Shown here piece by piece: positions 7,888 to 15,861 of a DNA stretch of 29,464 nt. The stretch is taken from positions 1 through 29,464 of the IMG/VR virus record IMGVR_UViG_3300032249_000651. One strand, 5' to 3'. The DNA comes from a virus. Under the pieces are notes generated by a model. It saw nothing but the letters and a program-made list of their open reading frames with translations, ran no database searches and was not told the origin of the DNA. A program made the position numbers and the translations under genes. Each line of letters opens with the position of its first letter. Positions within the stretch are counted from its first letter, which is position 1.

Positions 7888-8093
7888 CACCTAAGCTCTA
7901 CATCCACCTGAAGACCGGCAACGAGTACATCGTCCTCCATCGGGGCATCATCAACGCGACGAATGCCCAGAGCGGGGAGAGAATGGTGCTGTATACCCCG
8001 TACACCCACAACCCGCTTCACGAGCCGTGGTATGTGAGGGTGGAGTCGGAATTCGACCAGAAGTTTCAAGAAAAGTCGACTGACGGTGCTTGA
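7884..8093 (+). CDS. Small DUF1653-like protein
   Basis: A 69-residue protein starting at ATG 7884, overlapping the previous stop by ATGA. The pattern LYIHLKTGNEYIVL, then ERMVLYTPY, then WYVRVESEFDQKF resembles the short DUF1653 family, which has a Tyr/Lys/Gly beta start, a 'VVY' strand and a 'WVRP...F' end. The function of that family is not known to me. The gene ends inside the -35 box of the promoter for the next gene. Confidence 0.6.
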   Translation: MTPKLYIHLKTGNEYIVLHRGIINATNAQSGERMVLYTPYTHNPLHEPWYVRVESEFDQKFQEKSTDGA

Positions 8094-8118
8094 CACAGTC
8101 TGAGGTCTTGGATATATG
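8090..8118 (+). promoter_or_regulatory. Sigma-70-like promoter, leaderless type
   Basis: TTGACA (8090-8095) and TATATG (8113-8118) are 17 bases apart. ATG at 8126 follows seven bases after the -10 box, with no ribosome site. The -35 box overlaps the stop codon of the preceding gene. Confidence 0.65.
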
Positions 8119-8125
8119 CAGGTCC

Positions 8126-8332
8126 ATGAACGCGAACAAAGCCACGGAAGCACAGCGTAATCGAGCTGATGAGCGCCGCATCCTGTCAATCGCTGGAGCG
8201 CTTCACGATATCGTGAGCGGCAAGAACGTCGGAAGCCTGACGATGGACCAGGTTCGCGAAGCTCTCGCGAAGGCAGAGATCCTCTCCGAGTTGATTCTCT
8301 CGAAAGACACCGAAATTCGAGTGATCGACTGA
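8126..8332 (+). CDS. Small hypothetical protein
   Basis: A 68-residue, charged and mostly helical protein (MNANKATEAQRNRADERR...). I chose the ATG at 8126 because the only longer in-frame start is a TTG inside the -35 box. The gene has its own promoter and ends two bases before a strong terminator hairpin, so it can be expressed separately from the two genes upstream. No recognised domain; the many helical Leu/Ala/Glu positions would suit a small adaptor or regulator, but that is a guess. Confidence 0.55.
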   Translation: MNANKATEAQRNRADERRILSIAGALHDIVSGKNVGSLTMDQVREALAKAEILSELILSKDTEIRVID

Positions 8333-8334
8333 AT

Positions 8335-8363
8335 CAAAGGGCCGGTACTTAGCCGGCCCTTTG
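8335..8363. terminator. Bidirectional rho-independent terminator
   Basis: A perfect 11-base-pair stem, CAAAGGGCCGG pairing with CCGGCCCTTTG, with a seven-base loop. The stem ends in A/T pairs, so it can stop transcripts from both sides. The TAA of the MuF-like gene lies in the loop. It separates the convergent plus-strand unit (7735-8332) from the minus-strand portal/MuF genes. Confidence 0.8.
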
Positions 8364-9113
8364 AGCTTTGTACTCGTCGTAGCCTGGACTCTTGTACTGC
8401 ACCTTCCCGCCGGCATCGAACCCGTACCCCGGAATCAGGGTGGTGAGGACGCACCGACAGTGTGGGTGAAGTCCCCCAACCTTGGGGTTTGAGTCGCCCT
8501 TCTTGTGGTACGAGCTTCCGACCTCACTCAGCTTCCAGACCCTGGGAGTGACTTGGTCGGGCTGGACATGAAGCCGTGTACATTCGCTACACCGGTGCTG
8601 GTCACGGACCGTCACGAAGAATACCGTCGGGTCGTCCACACCGGCCAGGGCGTTCGTCTTGACGATGCCATCCATGATGCTGGTGTTTCGCACCACCGTA
8701 GACTCGGTCTCGAAGATTCGCTTCAGGTCTCTGGATGCTTCGCCCATGACCTCGTACAACTTTCCCCCCAGGACCGTCTCAACGCTGGTCTCGACGCCTG
8801 TATTGGAGGCCTCCGTTAGGAAGGCCTGAACCGACTGCACCACCTTAGCTTTCGCCCTTTCTTTGGTCGCGTCGATGTAAGCATTGGAAATCTTGAGGAG
8901 TGTCTTGAGTACGTCCTGGTCAGGAACAACACCTTCCTCGGCTGCTGCAGCGTCGAAGATCCCCTTCAAGGTCAGCTCAGGCTTGTAGGCGATGTACAGC
9001 CTCTTCCCGGTGGGGTGTTTGTCGCCCATGGTGTGGGTGCGAATCTTCTCGAACAACGAGTCGACCGCACCCTCAATGAGCTTGACAGCTGCCGGGCCTA
9101 GACGCGGCTTCAT
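8349..9113 (-). CDS. MuF-like minor head (head morphogenesis) protein
   Basis: A 254-residue protein overlapping the portal gene by four bases (ATGA). The N-terminal half is helical. The C-terminal half has the MuF/SPP1 gp7-type pattern: FETESTVVRNTSIMDG, then FVTVRDQHRCSEC with C175 and C178, then LHPHCRCVL with H216, H218, C219 and C221, which together form a probable zinc site. Proteins of this family sit inside the head near the portal and are often injected or used in assembly. The gene ends inside the terminator loop. Its length is normal for a MuF protein without a fused toxin. Confidence 0.8.
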   Translation of the reverse strand: MKPRLGPAAVKLIEGAVDSLFEKIRTHTMGDKHPTGKRLYIAYKPELTLKGIFDAAAAEEGVVPDQDVLKTLLKISNAYIDATKERAKAKVVQSVQAFLTEASNTGVETSVETVLGGKLYEVMGEASRDLKRIFETESTVVRNTSIMDGIVKTNALAGVDDPTVFFVTVRDQHRCSECTRLHVQPDQVTPRVWKLSEVGSSYHKKGDSNPKVGGLHPHCRCVLTTLIPGYGFDAGGKVQYKSPGYDEYKAQRAG

Positions 9114-11311
9114 TTTGACTTCCTCTTGGTCGCCGGCTTGTGCTTGTCGGCAATACTCACGATTTCCTTGAGCGCTTCCTGGGACTCGTGCTCGAAGGAC
9201 TGAAGAGCCTTCTTGACGAACATACGCTGTTGAGCCAGGAGCTTGCGCCTACTGGTGGGCATCTGAGCTTCAGACTTCGTGAGAAGGCTCGTGAGCTGGT
9301 CCAGGCTTCGAGTCAAATCTTGCGGTGCGTCGTCTGGGGTGGAGGTGTCGTCGCCCCCTTGCTGGGGTTGACCTCCTGCGTCCTGGCCATCCCCACCATT
9401 GCCGCCATCATCACTACCCTCACCACCCTCAGGGCCACCAGAACCGCCGCCGTCGCCAGAACCATCCCCACCCCCACCAACTGAAGGAGGAGGCTGCTGG
9501 GCCGCCATCTGCGCCTGCTGTTCCATTTGTTGCTGCTGCATGAGGAGCTGCATCTGGGTGAAGTAGTTGGGGTTATTGAGGAAGTCATAGCGTGGATCCT
9601 TGGAGGCGCCCTTCATGCCGAAGAAGTGCTCCATGATAGCACCTTGGGGGACGTACTTGTCGAGCACAGCCTGCCACTGGGGGTTGAGGAGGAACTGTCC
9701 GCCCCACTCCTTGCCGACTGGCTTCTTCTCGACCTTGTCGAGGACCTCGTCCATGTTCATGTGGACGGCCATGTCCTGCTGGAGGCGAGTGCTCTCCTTC
9801 TCTGCCGTCTCGACATCGAGGCCGACGAACTTGAAGCTGCACATCTTGGATAGCTCTTCGTCGATGAGGGGCAGAATCTTCGCGTTCACGAAGTTCTGGA
9901 ACTGAGCCAGCATCGGACGGATACCAACGTCACGGTGAGCTTCCAATTTGTACTCGTTGTTCGACTCGCTCAGCGCCTGGTTGTTCGTACCACGCGACAG
10001 GTGGGCATAGCCTGGCAGCTCTTCAGGGCTCATCTGGAAGCCAGAGAGAATGACCCGAGCATTGGTATCGCTGAGGTACTGAAACTCCATGTCACGGGAG
10101 CTGTTGTCGATTGGGTACCAGCCAATGTCATCGTCGGTACCGACCCCAAAAATAGGCATGCGCCAGGCATTACCGACCGAGTTGATGCTGGCCTGGAACT
10201 GCTGGCGAATGTGCTTGATGACACCATCGTCTGCGTCATCCGATTTGATGACAATCATGCCACGCGCAGCACGGCCGCTCTGGAAGTAGAGCTTGTTGTG
10301 GTTGCCGATATTGATGTGCGTGGTGACGGCCGTGATGATAGTGTCGAGCGGAGTCAGCGGGTAGCCGTCCAGCTCCACGTCAGTCACAGGGTAGAAGTTG
10401 TGAAGGAGGCATTCCTCTGCGGTGAATGCCTGGACAGGGCGACCGGCGATGACCTGAACCCAGGAGTACTCGTCATCTTGAAAACGCTCAGGTTCCAGGT
10501 CCTTGTTCTTGACCTGCTCCAGAAGCTTACGGGCCTGACGGCGAACAGCGTCGCCAGCCTCCTTCTGAGGCGCAGCCCGATAGATGGTGCCCGCATCAAT
10601 GGGTCGGAAGGAGTGGAACTTCTTCTTGCCATCAAAGCCCATGGAGTAGATGGCTTCAGTGGCGATCCGCCCGAAGAGGCAGGCGTTGCGAGCTTGCATG
10701 TGGAGGAACTGTCCGAAGCTGAGGGCGTCCACATCCTTCCAGCCTCGTGTCTGGCCACAGCTCAGAATCTTCAGCTCAGCAGCGCTGATTTTGTCCTGGA
10801 GCTTCTTCTTCTCCTGGTCGCTGAGACCTTCCAGTACTCCTGGCCCAGGTTCAATCTTGTATCCAGTACTGAACCGGTCAGGCTGCGGTCGGCCAAAACT
10901 GGCCATCTGGTTCGAACGGGCATTGCAAATTGCAGCCACCAGGTCGTCCTGGATACCGATGCGCTTCAGAACGTCATCGGGCAGGAGGCGTTGCTTGACC
11001 TTGTAAAGGCTCTGGTAGGTGTTGTTGAGGCTTGGGTCTGTATCGAACGCAAGACGCTCGATGGTGTCTCCAGGCCCATTGAGGAGGTTCATCACAGACT
11101 TGACCAGAGGGCTCATGCCGGCGACGCGCTTGTCCTCGGCCACAATCTGCTCAGGAGTCATCTCGGTACGCCCGAAAGGGTCCGTCAACGCCACGGAGAT
11201 GGTCTTTTTGCCAGACTTGGAAAGGGGCTGTGGCCTACTGACGACCGCCTCGATGATGTTCTTGGCGATAGGGCTCAGGTCGTCTTCGATGCTATTGCGC
11301 TTTCTGGCCAT
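9110..11311 (-). CDS. Portal protein
   Basis: A 733-residue protein, long for a portal (usually about 450-600), at the expected place between terminase and MuF genes. The central region (about 330-510) has typical portal features: QSGRAARGMIVIKSD, a stretch containing WYPIDNSSRDMEFQ, and the block with FQMSPEELPGY. Residues about 609-650 are a Gly/Asp/Ser-rich, low-complexity linker after a Gln/Met-rich helix. The tail (about 665-733) is helical and basic. The portal forms the dodecameric ring through which DNA enters and leaves the head. The start is ATG at 11311 with GGAG eight bases upstream. The Gly-rich linker and tail are extra relative to standard portals. Confidence 0.85.
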   Translation of the reverse strand: MARKRNSIEDDLSPIAKNIIEAVVSRPQPLSKSGKKTISVALTDPFGRTEMTPEQIVAEDKRVAGMSPLVKSVMNLLNGPGDTIERLAFDTDPSLNNTYQSLYKVKQRLLPDDVLKRIGIQDDLVAAICNARSNQMASFGRPQPDRFSTGYKIEPGPGVLEGLSDQEKKKLQDKISAAELKILSCGQTRGWKDVDALSFGQFLHMQARNACLFGRIATEAIYSMGFDGKKKFHSFRPIDAGTIYRAAPQKEAGDAVRRQARKLLEQVKNKDLEPERFQDDEYSWVQVIAGRPVQAFTAEECLLHNFYPVTDVELDGYPLTPLDTIITAVTTHINIGNHNKLYFQSGRAARGMIVIKSDDADDGVIKHIRQQFQASINSVGNAWRMPIFGVGTDDDIGWYPIDNSSRDMEFQYLSDTNARVILSGFQMSPEELPGYAHLSRGTNNQALSESNNEYKLEAHRDVGIRPMLAQFQNFVNAKILPLIDEELSKMCSFKFVGLDVETAEKESTRLQQDMAVHMNMDEVLDKVEKKPVGKEWGGQFLLNPQWQAVLDKYVPQGAIMEHFFGMKGASKDPRYDFLNNPNYFTQMQLLMQQQQMEQQAQMAAQQPPPSVGGGGDGSGDGGGSGGPEGGEGSDDGGNGGDGQDAGGQPQQGGDDTSTPDDAPQDLTRSLDQLTSLLTKSEAQMPTSRRKLLAQQRMFVKKALQSFEHESQEALKEIVSIADKHKPATKRKSK

Positions 11312-11314
11312 TGT

Positions 11315-12301
11315 TTACTCCGCGTGAACCACAACGGCATTCAGTGTGACCGAAGACCTGTTGACGATGGAAAGGGACCATGCTGGTCCGCGCTTCAGGA
11401 AAATGCCCGGTCGGTCGCTGTTCCCGGCTTCGATTGGCGAGAGCCTCTGGCTGCTGTCTGTAGAGCCGTTGAGTCGGACGGCAGCCTCCTGGTCGACCTC
11501 GACGTAGAGGAGTGACTTGGAGTCGGTGTAGAAAATCATACCGGCTGAAGTGGGGACGATGCTGGTCTCCGGTGGCAGAGCAGACGTGCTGATGACCTCG
11601 ACGTACGTGCTCGTGACAGCGACCACATCGAAAGTCTTGCGGGTCACCAAAGCGAAACCAAGGCTCACGTCTACCTTGTCTCCGACCTGAACCCCAACAG
11701 TGCTGAAGGCCTGTAGCTGGCTGTTTGCCGTGACAGGCACTGACTCAGCCGTAGACGACAGGTCTGCTCCAGGAGGACGGGCGAGGCTGAGGGTTCTGCT
11801 GTCCAGGACAGCCAGGACCAACCATCGACCGCCGTTCAAGGGAGAGAATGGCCCCGAGGCGTCTCCAGTACTTGCGTCTGGGATGAAGACGGTGTCTCCT
11901 GCCACCACACCAGTGAAGTCGGGTCCGACTGGAACACTCATGACGACCGTCCCGTTAGCTTGGGGTGCGACGGTCACAGACACGCCAGACAAAGCCAGAG
12001 ACCTGTCAGTTCGGAAGCCAGGATTGGTACCGCCAGTCCAGCTGATGCGGTACCGACTGGGGTCAAGAGGCGACAGAGTGACAGAGAAAGCGGTCGTGCC
12101 ACCGATGGTGGTCGCCCTGGTACCATCGAAGATGAGCTTGGTAGCGCCAGGGTCGATGCTGTGAGACTCAGACTTGGGGTCCCTGACCTGAATACCGCTG
12201 GCGTCACGGCTCCAGTCAACGTACCGCAATCTGGGGTTACTGTTGATGGACTTGTCCCCGAAAGCAAGGAGCTTCAGCGTGACATTGAGGAAGGCGTTCA
12301 T
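11315..12301 (-). CDS. Putative beta-rich virion structural protein
   Basis: A 328-residue protein, rich in Val, Ser, Thr and Gly with short alternating strands throughout; it has no cysteine and no visible catalytic signature. Phrases such as RLRYVDWSRDASGIQV and VGDKVDVSLGF suggest beta-sandwich modules. It lies between terminase and portal and ends three bases before the portal start, so it is probably a structural component (head-fibre, head-tail or neck protein). The ribosome site AGGGGTG is present, and a candidate late-promoter motif lies in the 39-base gap upstream. Confidence 0.5.
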   Translation of the reverse strand: MNAFLNVTLKLLAFGDKSINSNPRLRYVDWSRDASGIQVRDPKSESHSIDPGATKLIFDGTRATTIGGTTAFSVTLSPLDPSRYRISWTGGTNPGFRTDRSLALSGVSVTVAPQANGTVVMSVPVGPDFTGVVAGDTVFIPDASTGDASGPFSPLNGGRWLVLAVLDSRTLSLARPPGADLSSTAESVPVTANSQLQAFSTVGVQVGDKVDVSLGFALVTRKTFDVVAVTSTYVEVISTSALPPETSIVPTSAGMIFYTDSKSLLYVEVDQEAAVRLNGSTDSSQRLSPIEAGNSDRPGIFLKRGPAWSLSIVNRSSVTLNAVVVHAE

Positions 12302-12327
12302 TCTTCACCCCTAAGGTGGTGTTCCAC

Positions 12328-12340
12328 GGTAAGATTGCGG
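12328..12340 (-). promoter_or_regulatory. Shared upstream motif, candidate late promoter (copy 3)
   Basis: On the minus strand this reads GCAATCTTACCGT minus its first base or two, starting immediately after the terminase stop and 27-39 bases before the ATG at 12301. It matches the motif upstream of the prohead protease at nearly the same distance. Confidence 0.35.
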
Positions 12341-14275
12341 CTAACCGTCGAAGACGAATTTGCCTCGACGAATCGTCTTTCCGGGGACTGCGTCGGGAAC
12401 CTCACCAGTCAAAGCAGCGATGCGCTCTTTTAGAAATGAAGCCTGCTTGCCTGGGTCGTTCCTGCCAGTGGCCTCAGCGATGGTGTTCTTGATGTCTTCC
12501 AGGTCTGGCGACTTGGTGTTCGGAATGTTGATTTTGCCCTTGGGGGCAAAGACGTTCATTACCATGTACCGCATGGCATCCACTTCGTCGTCGTTGTCGT
12601 CGTCGGGCTCTTCTGAGATGAAACCGCCCGCATCGGTCATGAAGTGGTACTTCTCGATACGGGTCGCAAGCAGCTCGCAGAGGGGATCGTCCTTCAGAAG
12701 GAAGAGCTGGGGAGAGCCGGCGGCCGGCATGAGCTTCATTCGGACGACTTCGATGCCAGCCTTGACTGAGCCGGGGTACTTGGACCATTCGCGCATGTTG
12801 AAGCCTTTGCGCTTGAAGGTCTTGATGTCGGCAGGCGACTCTGGGTCGCCGTAGATGGTCGGGTTGTAGGCTCTAAGAGGCTCGCAGACAGCCACCTTCT
12901 CATCCAGCTCCAGGTTGGGCATGGCGATGACCGTGAAGATGAACATGAACTGCCCAAACACAGCAGAGACAGTCACTGCGAAGTTGTGAGTGAAGCCGAA
13001 GTCCATGCCAGCGTAGAACCGGGCACCCTTGTCGACCATCAGCTGCAGTAGCTGCGACTTGGTCATGTTGGGGTCCTGCTTCTCCCCGGTAATCATCTCC
13101 GCCATCTGAGACGCGGTCTTCATGTGAATCTCGCGTTCGAACTTGGGATAGATGAGGCCGCTGGCGTCCGGTTTTCGGCAAAGAAGCTGTGTCTGGACTG
13201 CAGCAGCACTGCTCTGCTTGAAGGCGTTGATGATGGAAGGGATGGGCTTGAGCATAGGGCTCTCGCTCTTCTGGTGCGTAGCGAGGCGACCCTTGCAGGC
13301 AGGAAAGAGCGGGCACTTCTGACAGCCGGCGAAGCCCTCTCGTGGGTAGTACTTCTTCTGGTTCTGTTCATCGAGCAGCTTGTAGTCTTCCTCCGTGATA
13401 TGACGGAGGTTGCTGTCGTTGATGTAGTAGGTTCTCTTGGGCTTCTCAGGCTCATGCCGAGAAGGCTCGCACGCCTTCGTGATGTCGATGACATTCCAGT
13501 GCCGGACATGCAGCCCTGTCTCGCTGCTGTTCTGAATCTCGGTCTGCACCAGGCCGTAGCTGAACTTCCGGGTCGATGTGAGCAGAGTGATTGGCATCAT
13601 CCCGTCACGCGGGTCGGGGATGTGCTTGGCTTCTTCGTAGGCCCTGATGTGCTGTTTGGGCACGACGTCTACCTCGTCAACGCACAGAAATTCGGTGTGA
13701 GCCGAGTTGGCACCCTGCATGGTACAGAGGACGATTTGAATGTAGTTGTACTTGCGCTGGTAGGTGTTCTTGGTCTCAGAAGGAAGGTCGAGCCACTCCT
13801 TCTCGGTCAGGCTGCGGCCTGTTTCAGGGTTGTAGTACCGGCAGATTTCAATCTTCTTGACGTTCTGTCCAATACGGAAGTCTCGAATGTACGGACTTGC
13901 GAAGAAGTCCCGAACGTACTCCTGGCTCTTCTTGGACTGGTCGAAGATGGCCGCCATGTGGGCGACGTTTCGATTCAGGTGCAGGACCTGCAGGACCTCC
14001 AGAACAGAAGCGCCGAGGGTCTTGAATCCTCCTCGATTGGCGTAGGCCATGACACGGCTGAAGTTTTCGTCGTCATTCAGCCGCGCTTTGTTGTAGACCT
14101 CCCAAATCATGTCCATGGGTGAGCTGTTCGATTCATCACTGACGATACAGTCAGGGAAGAACAGCTTGGGACCCAAGAAGACACGAATCCACCGAGCCAG
14201 AGCGTCTTTCGACTCGCAGGGAGTGAAAAGCAGCTGGCGGATTTCGTCCTCCTGGCTGGGGACGAAGTCTGACAT
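12341..14275 (-). CDS. terL: Terminase large subunit (packaging ATPase and nuclease)
   Basis: A 644-residue protein. The ATPase domain has a variant Walker A at 80-86 (NRGGFKT) and Walker B with catalytic Glu at 196-201 (FLCVDE). The RNase H-like nuclease domain has three acidic residues: D425 in YAGMDFGFTHNF, D477 in YGDPESP and D566 in DDEVDAMRY. It pumps DNA into the prohead and cuts the concatemer. Between the domains is a Cys cluster, C318, C321 and C327 (CQKCPLFPAC), that could bind zinc or iron-sulfur with a fourth ligand not identified (C366 is one candidate). It overlaps the cysteine-peptidase gene by one base at TAATG, so the genes are translationally coupled. Length and motifs indicate an intact enzyme. 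Confidence 0.93.
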   Translation of the reverse strand: MSDFVPSQEDEIRQLLFTPCESKDALARWIRVFLGPKLFFPDCIVSDESNSSPMDMIWEVYNKARLNDDENFSRVMAYANRGGFKTLGASVLEVLQVLHLNRNVAHMAAIFDQSKKSQEYVRDFFASPYIRDFRIGQNVKKIEICRYYNPETGRSLTEKEWLDLPSETKNTYQRKYNYIQIVLCTMQGANSAHTEFLCVDEVDVVPKQHIRAYEEAKHIPDPRDGMMPITLLTSTRKFSYGLVQTEIQNSSETGLHVRHWNVIDITKACEPSRHEPEKPKRTYYINDSNLRHITEEDYKLLDEQNQKKYYPREGFAGCQKCPLFPACKGRLATHQKSESPMLKPIPSIINAFKQSSAAAVQTQLLCRKPDASGLIYPKFEREIHMKTASQMAEMITGEKQDPNMTKSQLLQLMVDKGARFYAGMDFGFTHNFAVTVSAVFGQFMFIFTVIAMPNLELDEKVAVCEPLRAYNPTIYGDPESPADIKTFKRKGFNMREWSKYPGSVKAGIEVVRMKLMPAAGSPQLFLLKDDPLCELLATRIEKYHFMTDAGGFISEEPDDDNDDEVDAMRYMVMNVFAPKGKINIPNTKSPDLEDIKNTIAEATGRNDPGKQASFLKERIAALTGEVPDAVPGKTIRRGKFVFDG

Positions 14276-14904
14276 TACGCCGCCTCGGCCCTCAAGACCC
14301 TCAGTGTGTTGGGGTCAGAGACAGCCCAACCAAGGGGCTCGTACTCCTGCGCGTACCGGAGTCGGACGTCCTCGACCACCTCCTGGATGGTCTTGCGCTT
14401 CTTTGAGGGCCAGCCGTAGTCCATGTAGGACCAGCCGCCGTTATGCATGATGAGACAGACGTTGTGTCCACCGAGGCCATTCCGATTGCCCTCCCACTCC
14501 AGGCCGCCCGTCTTGTACCACATGACGGTGAGGAGGCAGGCCGAAACGATACCCAGGTCGGCGCTCCATGCTGAATCTCTGGCTGTCTCATTTCGAATGA
14601 CTGCCGCTTCATAGACCCCGAACTCGTCACAGTCTCCAATCAGACGGCGGGGCTCGTTGTCGGCACGCCACTGAACCGCCTCGGGGCTGGAGATGGCATC
14701 GGCAAGCTCACGCCAAGTATCAGCTCGCCACTTGAGGGTCTTGACGTAGTCGACCAGGTCCTGCATGTCCGGGAAGCGCTTGAGGGGCGCCCTTTTGTTC
14801 CGCTCCCAGAGCCACTGATAGCTCTTGTACCAGAGGCGAGCCACGCCCGACCGCAAGAGAAACAGCGCCACCAGCATCACTGCCTTCAATAGAAAAGACC
14901 TCAT
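14275..14904 (-). CDS. Membrane-anchored transglutaminase/papain-like cysteine peptidase
   Basis: A 209-residue protein. Residues 4-20 are a hydrophobic segment after a short basic start and could be a signal anchor. The catalytic motifs read GDCDEF (C92), GGHNVCLI (H147) and SYMDYGW (D162), which in order and spacing fit the transglutaminase-like Cys-His-Asp fold. Such enzymes cut peptides or amide bonds. Within the terminase operon the role is not obvious: it could process a virion protein, act at the host envelope, or be injected. It overlaps its upstream neighbour by four bases. The start ATG has GGGGAAG upstream. Confidence 0.7.
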   Translation of the reverse strand: MRSFLLKAVMLVALFLLRSGVARLWYKSYQWLWERNKRAPLKRFPDMQDLVDYVKTLKWRADTWRELADAISSPEAVQWRADNEPRRLIGDCDEFGVYEAAVIRNETARDSAWSADLGIVSACLLTVMWYKTGGLEWEGNRNGLGGHNVCLIMHNGGWSYMDYGWPSKKRKTIQEVVEDVRLRYAQEYEPLGWAVSDPNTLRVLRAEAA

Positions 14905-15524
14905 TTCTTCCCCTTGAGGCCTTCGTCGAGTCTCTTCAGAAGAGAATCAGCCTCGGTTGTTGTCATTGGACGGTCTGCCCTGACGGTGATAGGCGAAGAC
15001 GCCTCCTCGACCACGTGTCGATGAAGGACGTCGCCTGTGACCTTCTTGGTCGTGCTGCTTTCCTGGCCAGTGAGCTTGAGAATCAGCTCAATCAGCTCCT
15101 TGTACTGCTTGAGGGACATATGCTGCCACTCACCGAGCTGAGAAGCATCTCCGGTCTGGAGGTACCGTTGGAACTTCTCTCCCGCCTGCTTCTCGAAGGC
15201 AGCCAATGCATCCGCCACGAAGCGAATGGACCCAAGCTGCTTCTGCTGAGCCACCTGTCTGATGTTGGCCATCAGGTGCTCAAGATGGGCGTCACGGGCA
15301 GAGTCCCAGTCGTTGTCGATTCTGGCACGGACGATGATGCCAAGACCGAAAGCTGGGTTCAGCTTCGCAATCTCCTCACAGGTGTGACCGTTCAAGTACA
15401 GGGCGAAGAAGTTAGCTACAGTGCTAACGGCGAGAGGTGGCTTTCCGGCCTCGACGTACTTTTCGTACGCCTCCCTCTCCTTCGGTGTCAGGTCCTTGAC
15501 GAGGGCCAGAGCTGTTGGTGTCAA
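14901..15524 (-). CDS. Putative terminase small subunit (DNA-binding)
   Basis: A 207-residue protein placed two genes upstream of terL. The N-terminal part (about 33-80) reads like a helix-turn-helix (LNGHTCEEIAKLN). A long helical middle and a polar tail follow. That layout, with HTH, helical oligomerisation core and polar tail, fits small terminases, which recognise the viral DNA. The start is TTG at 15524, supported by an AAGGAG site seven bases upstream; this makes a 101-base overlap with the preceding gene. The alternative is another DNA-binding regulator. Confidence 0.55.
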   Translation of the reverse strand: MTPTALALVKDLTPKEREAYEKYVEAGKPPLAVSTVANFFALYLNGHTCEEIAKLNPAFGLGIIVRARIDNDWDSARDAHLEHLMANIRQVAQQKQLGSIRFVADALAAFEKQAGEKFQRYLQTGDASQLGEWQHMSLKQYKELIELILKLTGQESSTTKKVTGDVLHRHVVEEASSPITVRADRPMTTTEADSLLKRLDEGLKGKK

Positions 15525-15861
15525 ACTGGAACTCCTTACGTCTGGTGCCGGAATAGACGACCTTCTTGCCGGCTCTCACGATAGTGTACCAGGTATCGCC
15601 CAAAAGGGCCCAAACACCACTTTCAATCCGAGTCAAGGCCGTCAGGTCCTTGATTGTCTTCCCTGGCTTCATCGTCAGGTGAAAAACTACCTTGTGTTCA
15701 TCAAGATTGACGGCCACTCGATGAGACTTCGTTCCAGGGACCATCACAGCAGGCCAGAGATTGAGTGTCTTGAGTTGGTTCTCGGACACCTGACCGGTCC
15801 ACTCGGTGAGCATTCGCATGGCAGCAAGGTGGTCGATTGCCTGGACCTTTTCGTCGTTCAT
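15424..15861 (-). CDS. Hypothetical protein overlapping the TerS candidate
   Basis: A 145-residue protein starting at ATG 15861 with a four-base overlap with the phosphoesterase gene. The first 110 residues look like a compact mixed fold. The last 34 residues are very basic (for example RRGRKATSRR) and are encoded by the region that also codes for the start of the TerS candidate in another frame. No family recognised. The basic tail could bind nucleic acid. Confidence 0.55.
   Translation of the reverse strand: MNDEKVQAIDHLAAMRMLTEWTGQVSENQLKTLNLWPAVMVPGTKSHRVAVNLDEHKVVFHLTMKPGKTIKDLTALTRIESGVWALLGDTWYTIVRAGKKVVYSGTRRKEFQFDTNSSGPRQGPDTEGEGGVRKVRRGRKATSRR

Noticed and set aside
8090-8125. TTG start for the gene ending at 8332
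   Set aside because: The TTG is part of the -35 box of that gene's own promoter; the ATG at 8126 is used instead.
9325-9588. Several short Gly/Pro/His/Arg-rich frames in the portal linker region
   Set aside because: They arise from the low-complexity GGC/GAC-type codons of the portal's Gly-rich linker.
9935-11515. A 526-codon open frame antisense to the portal gene
   Set aside because: It follows the codon phase of the portal and runs into the next gene's antisense; its sequence has no recognisable domain and no ribosome site. The sense frame is a clear portal.
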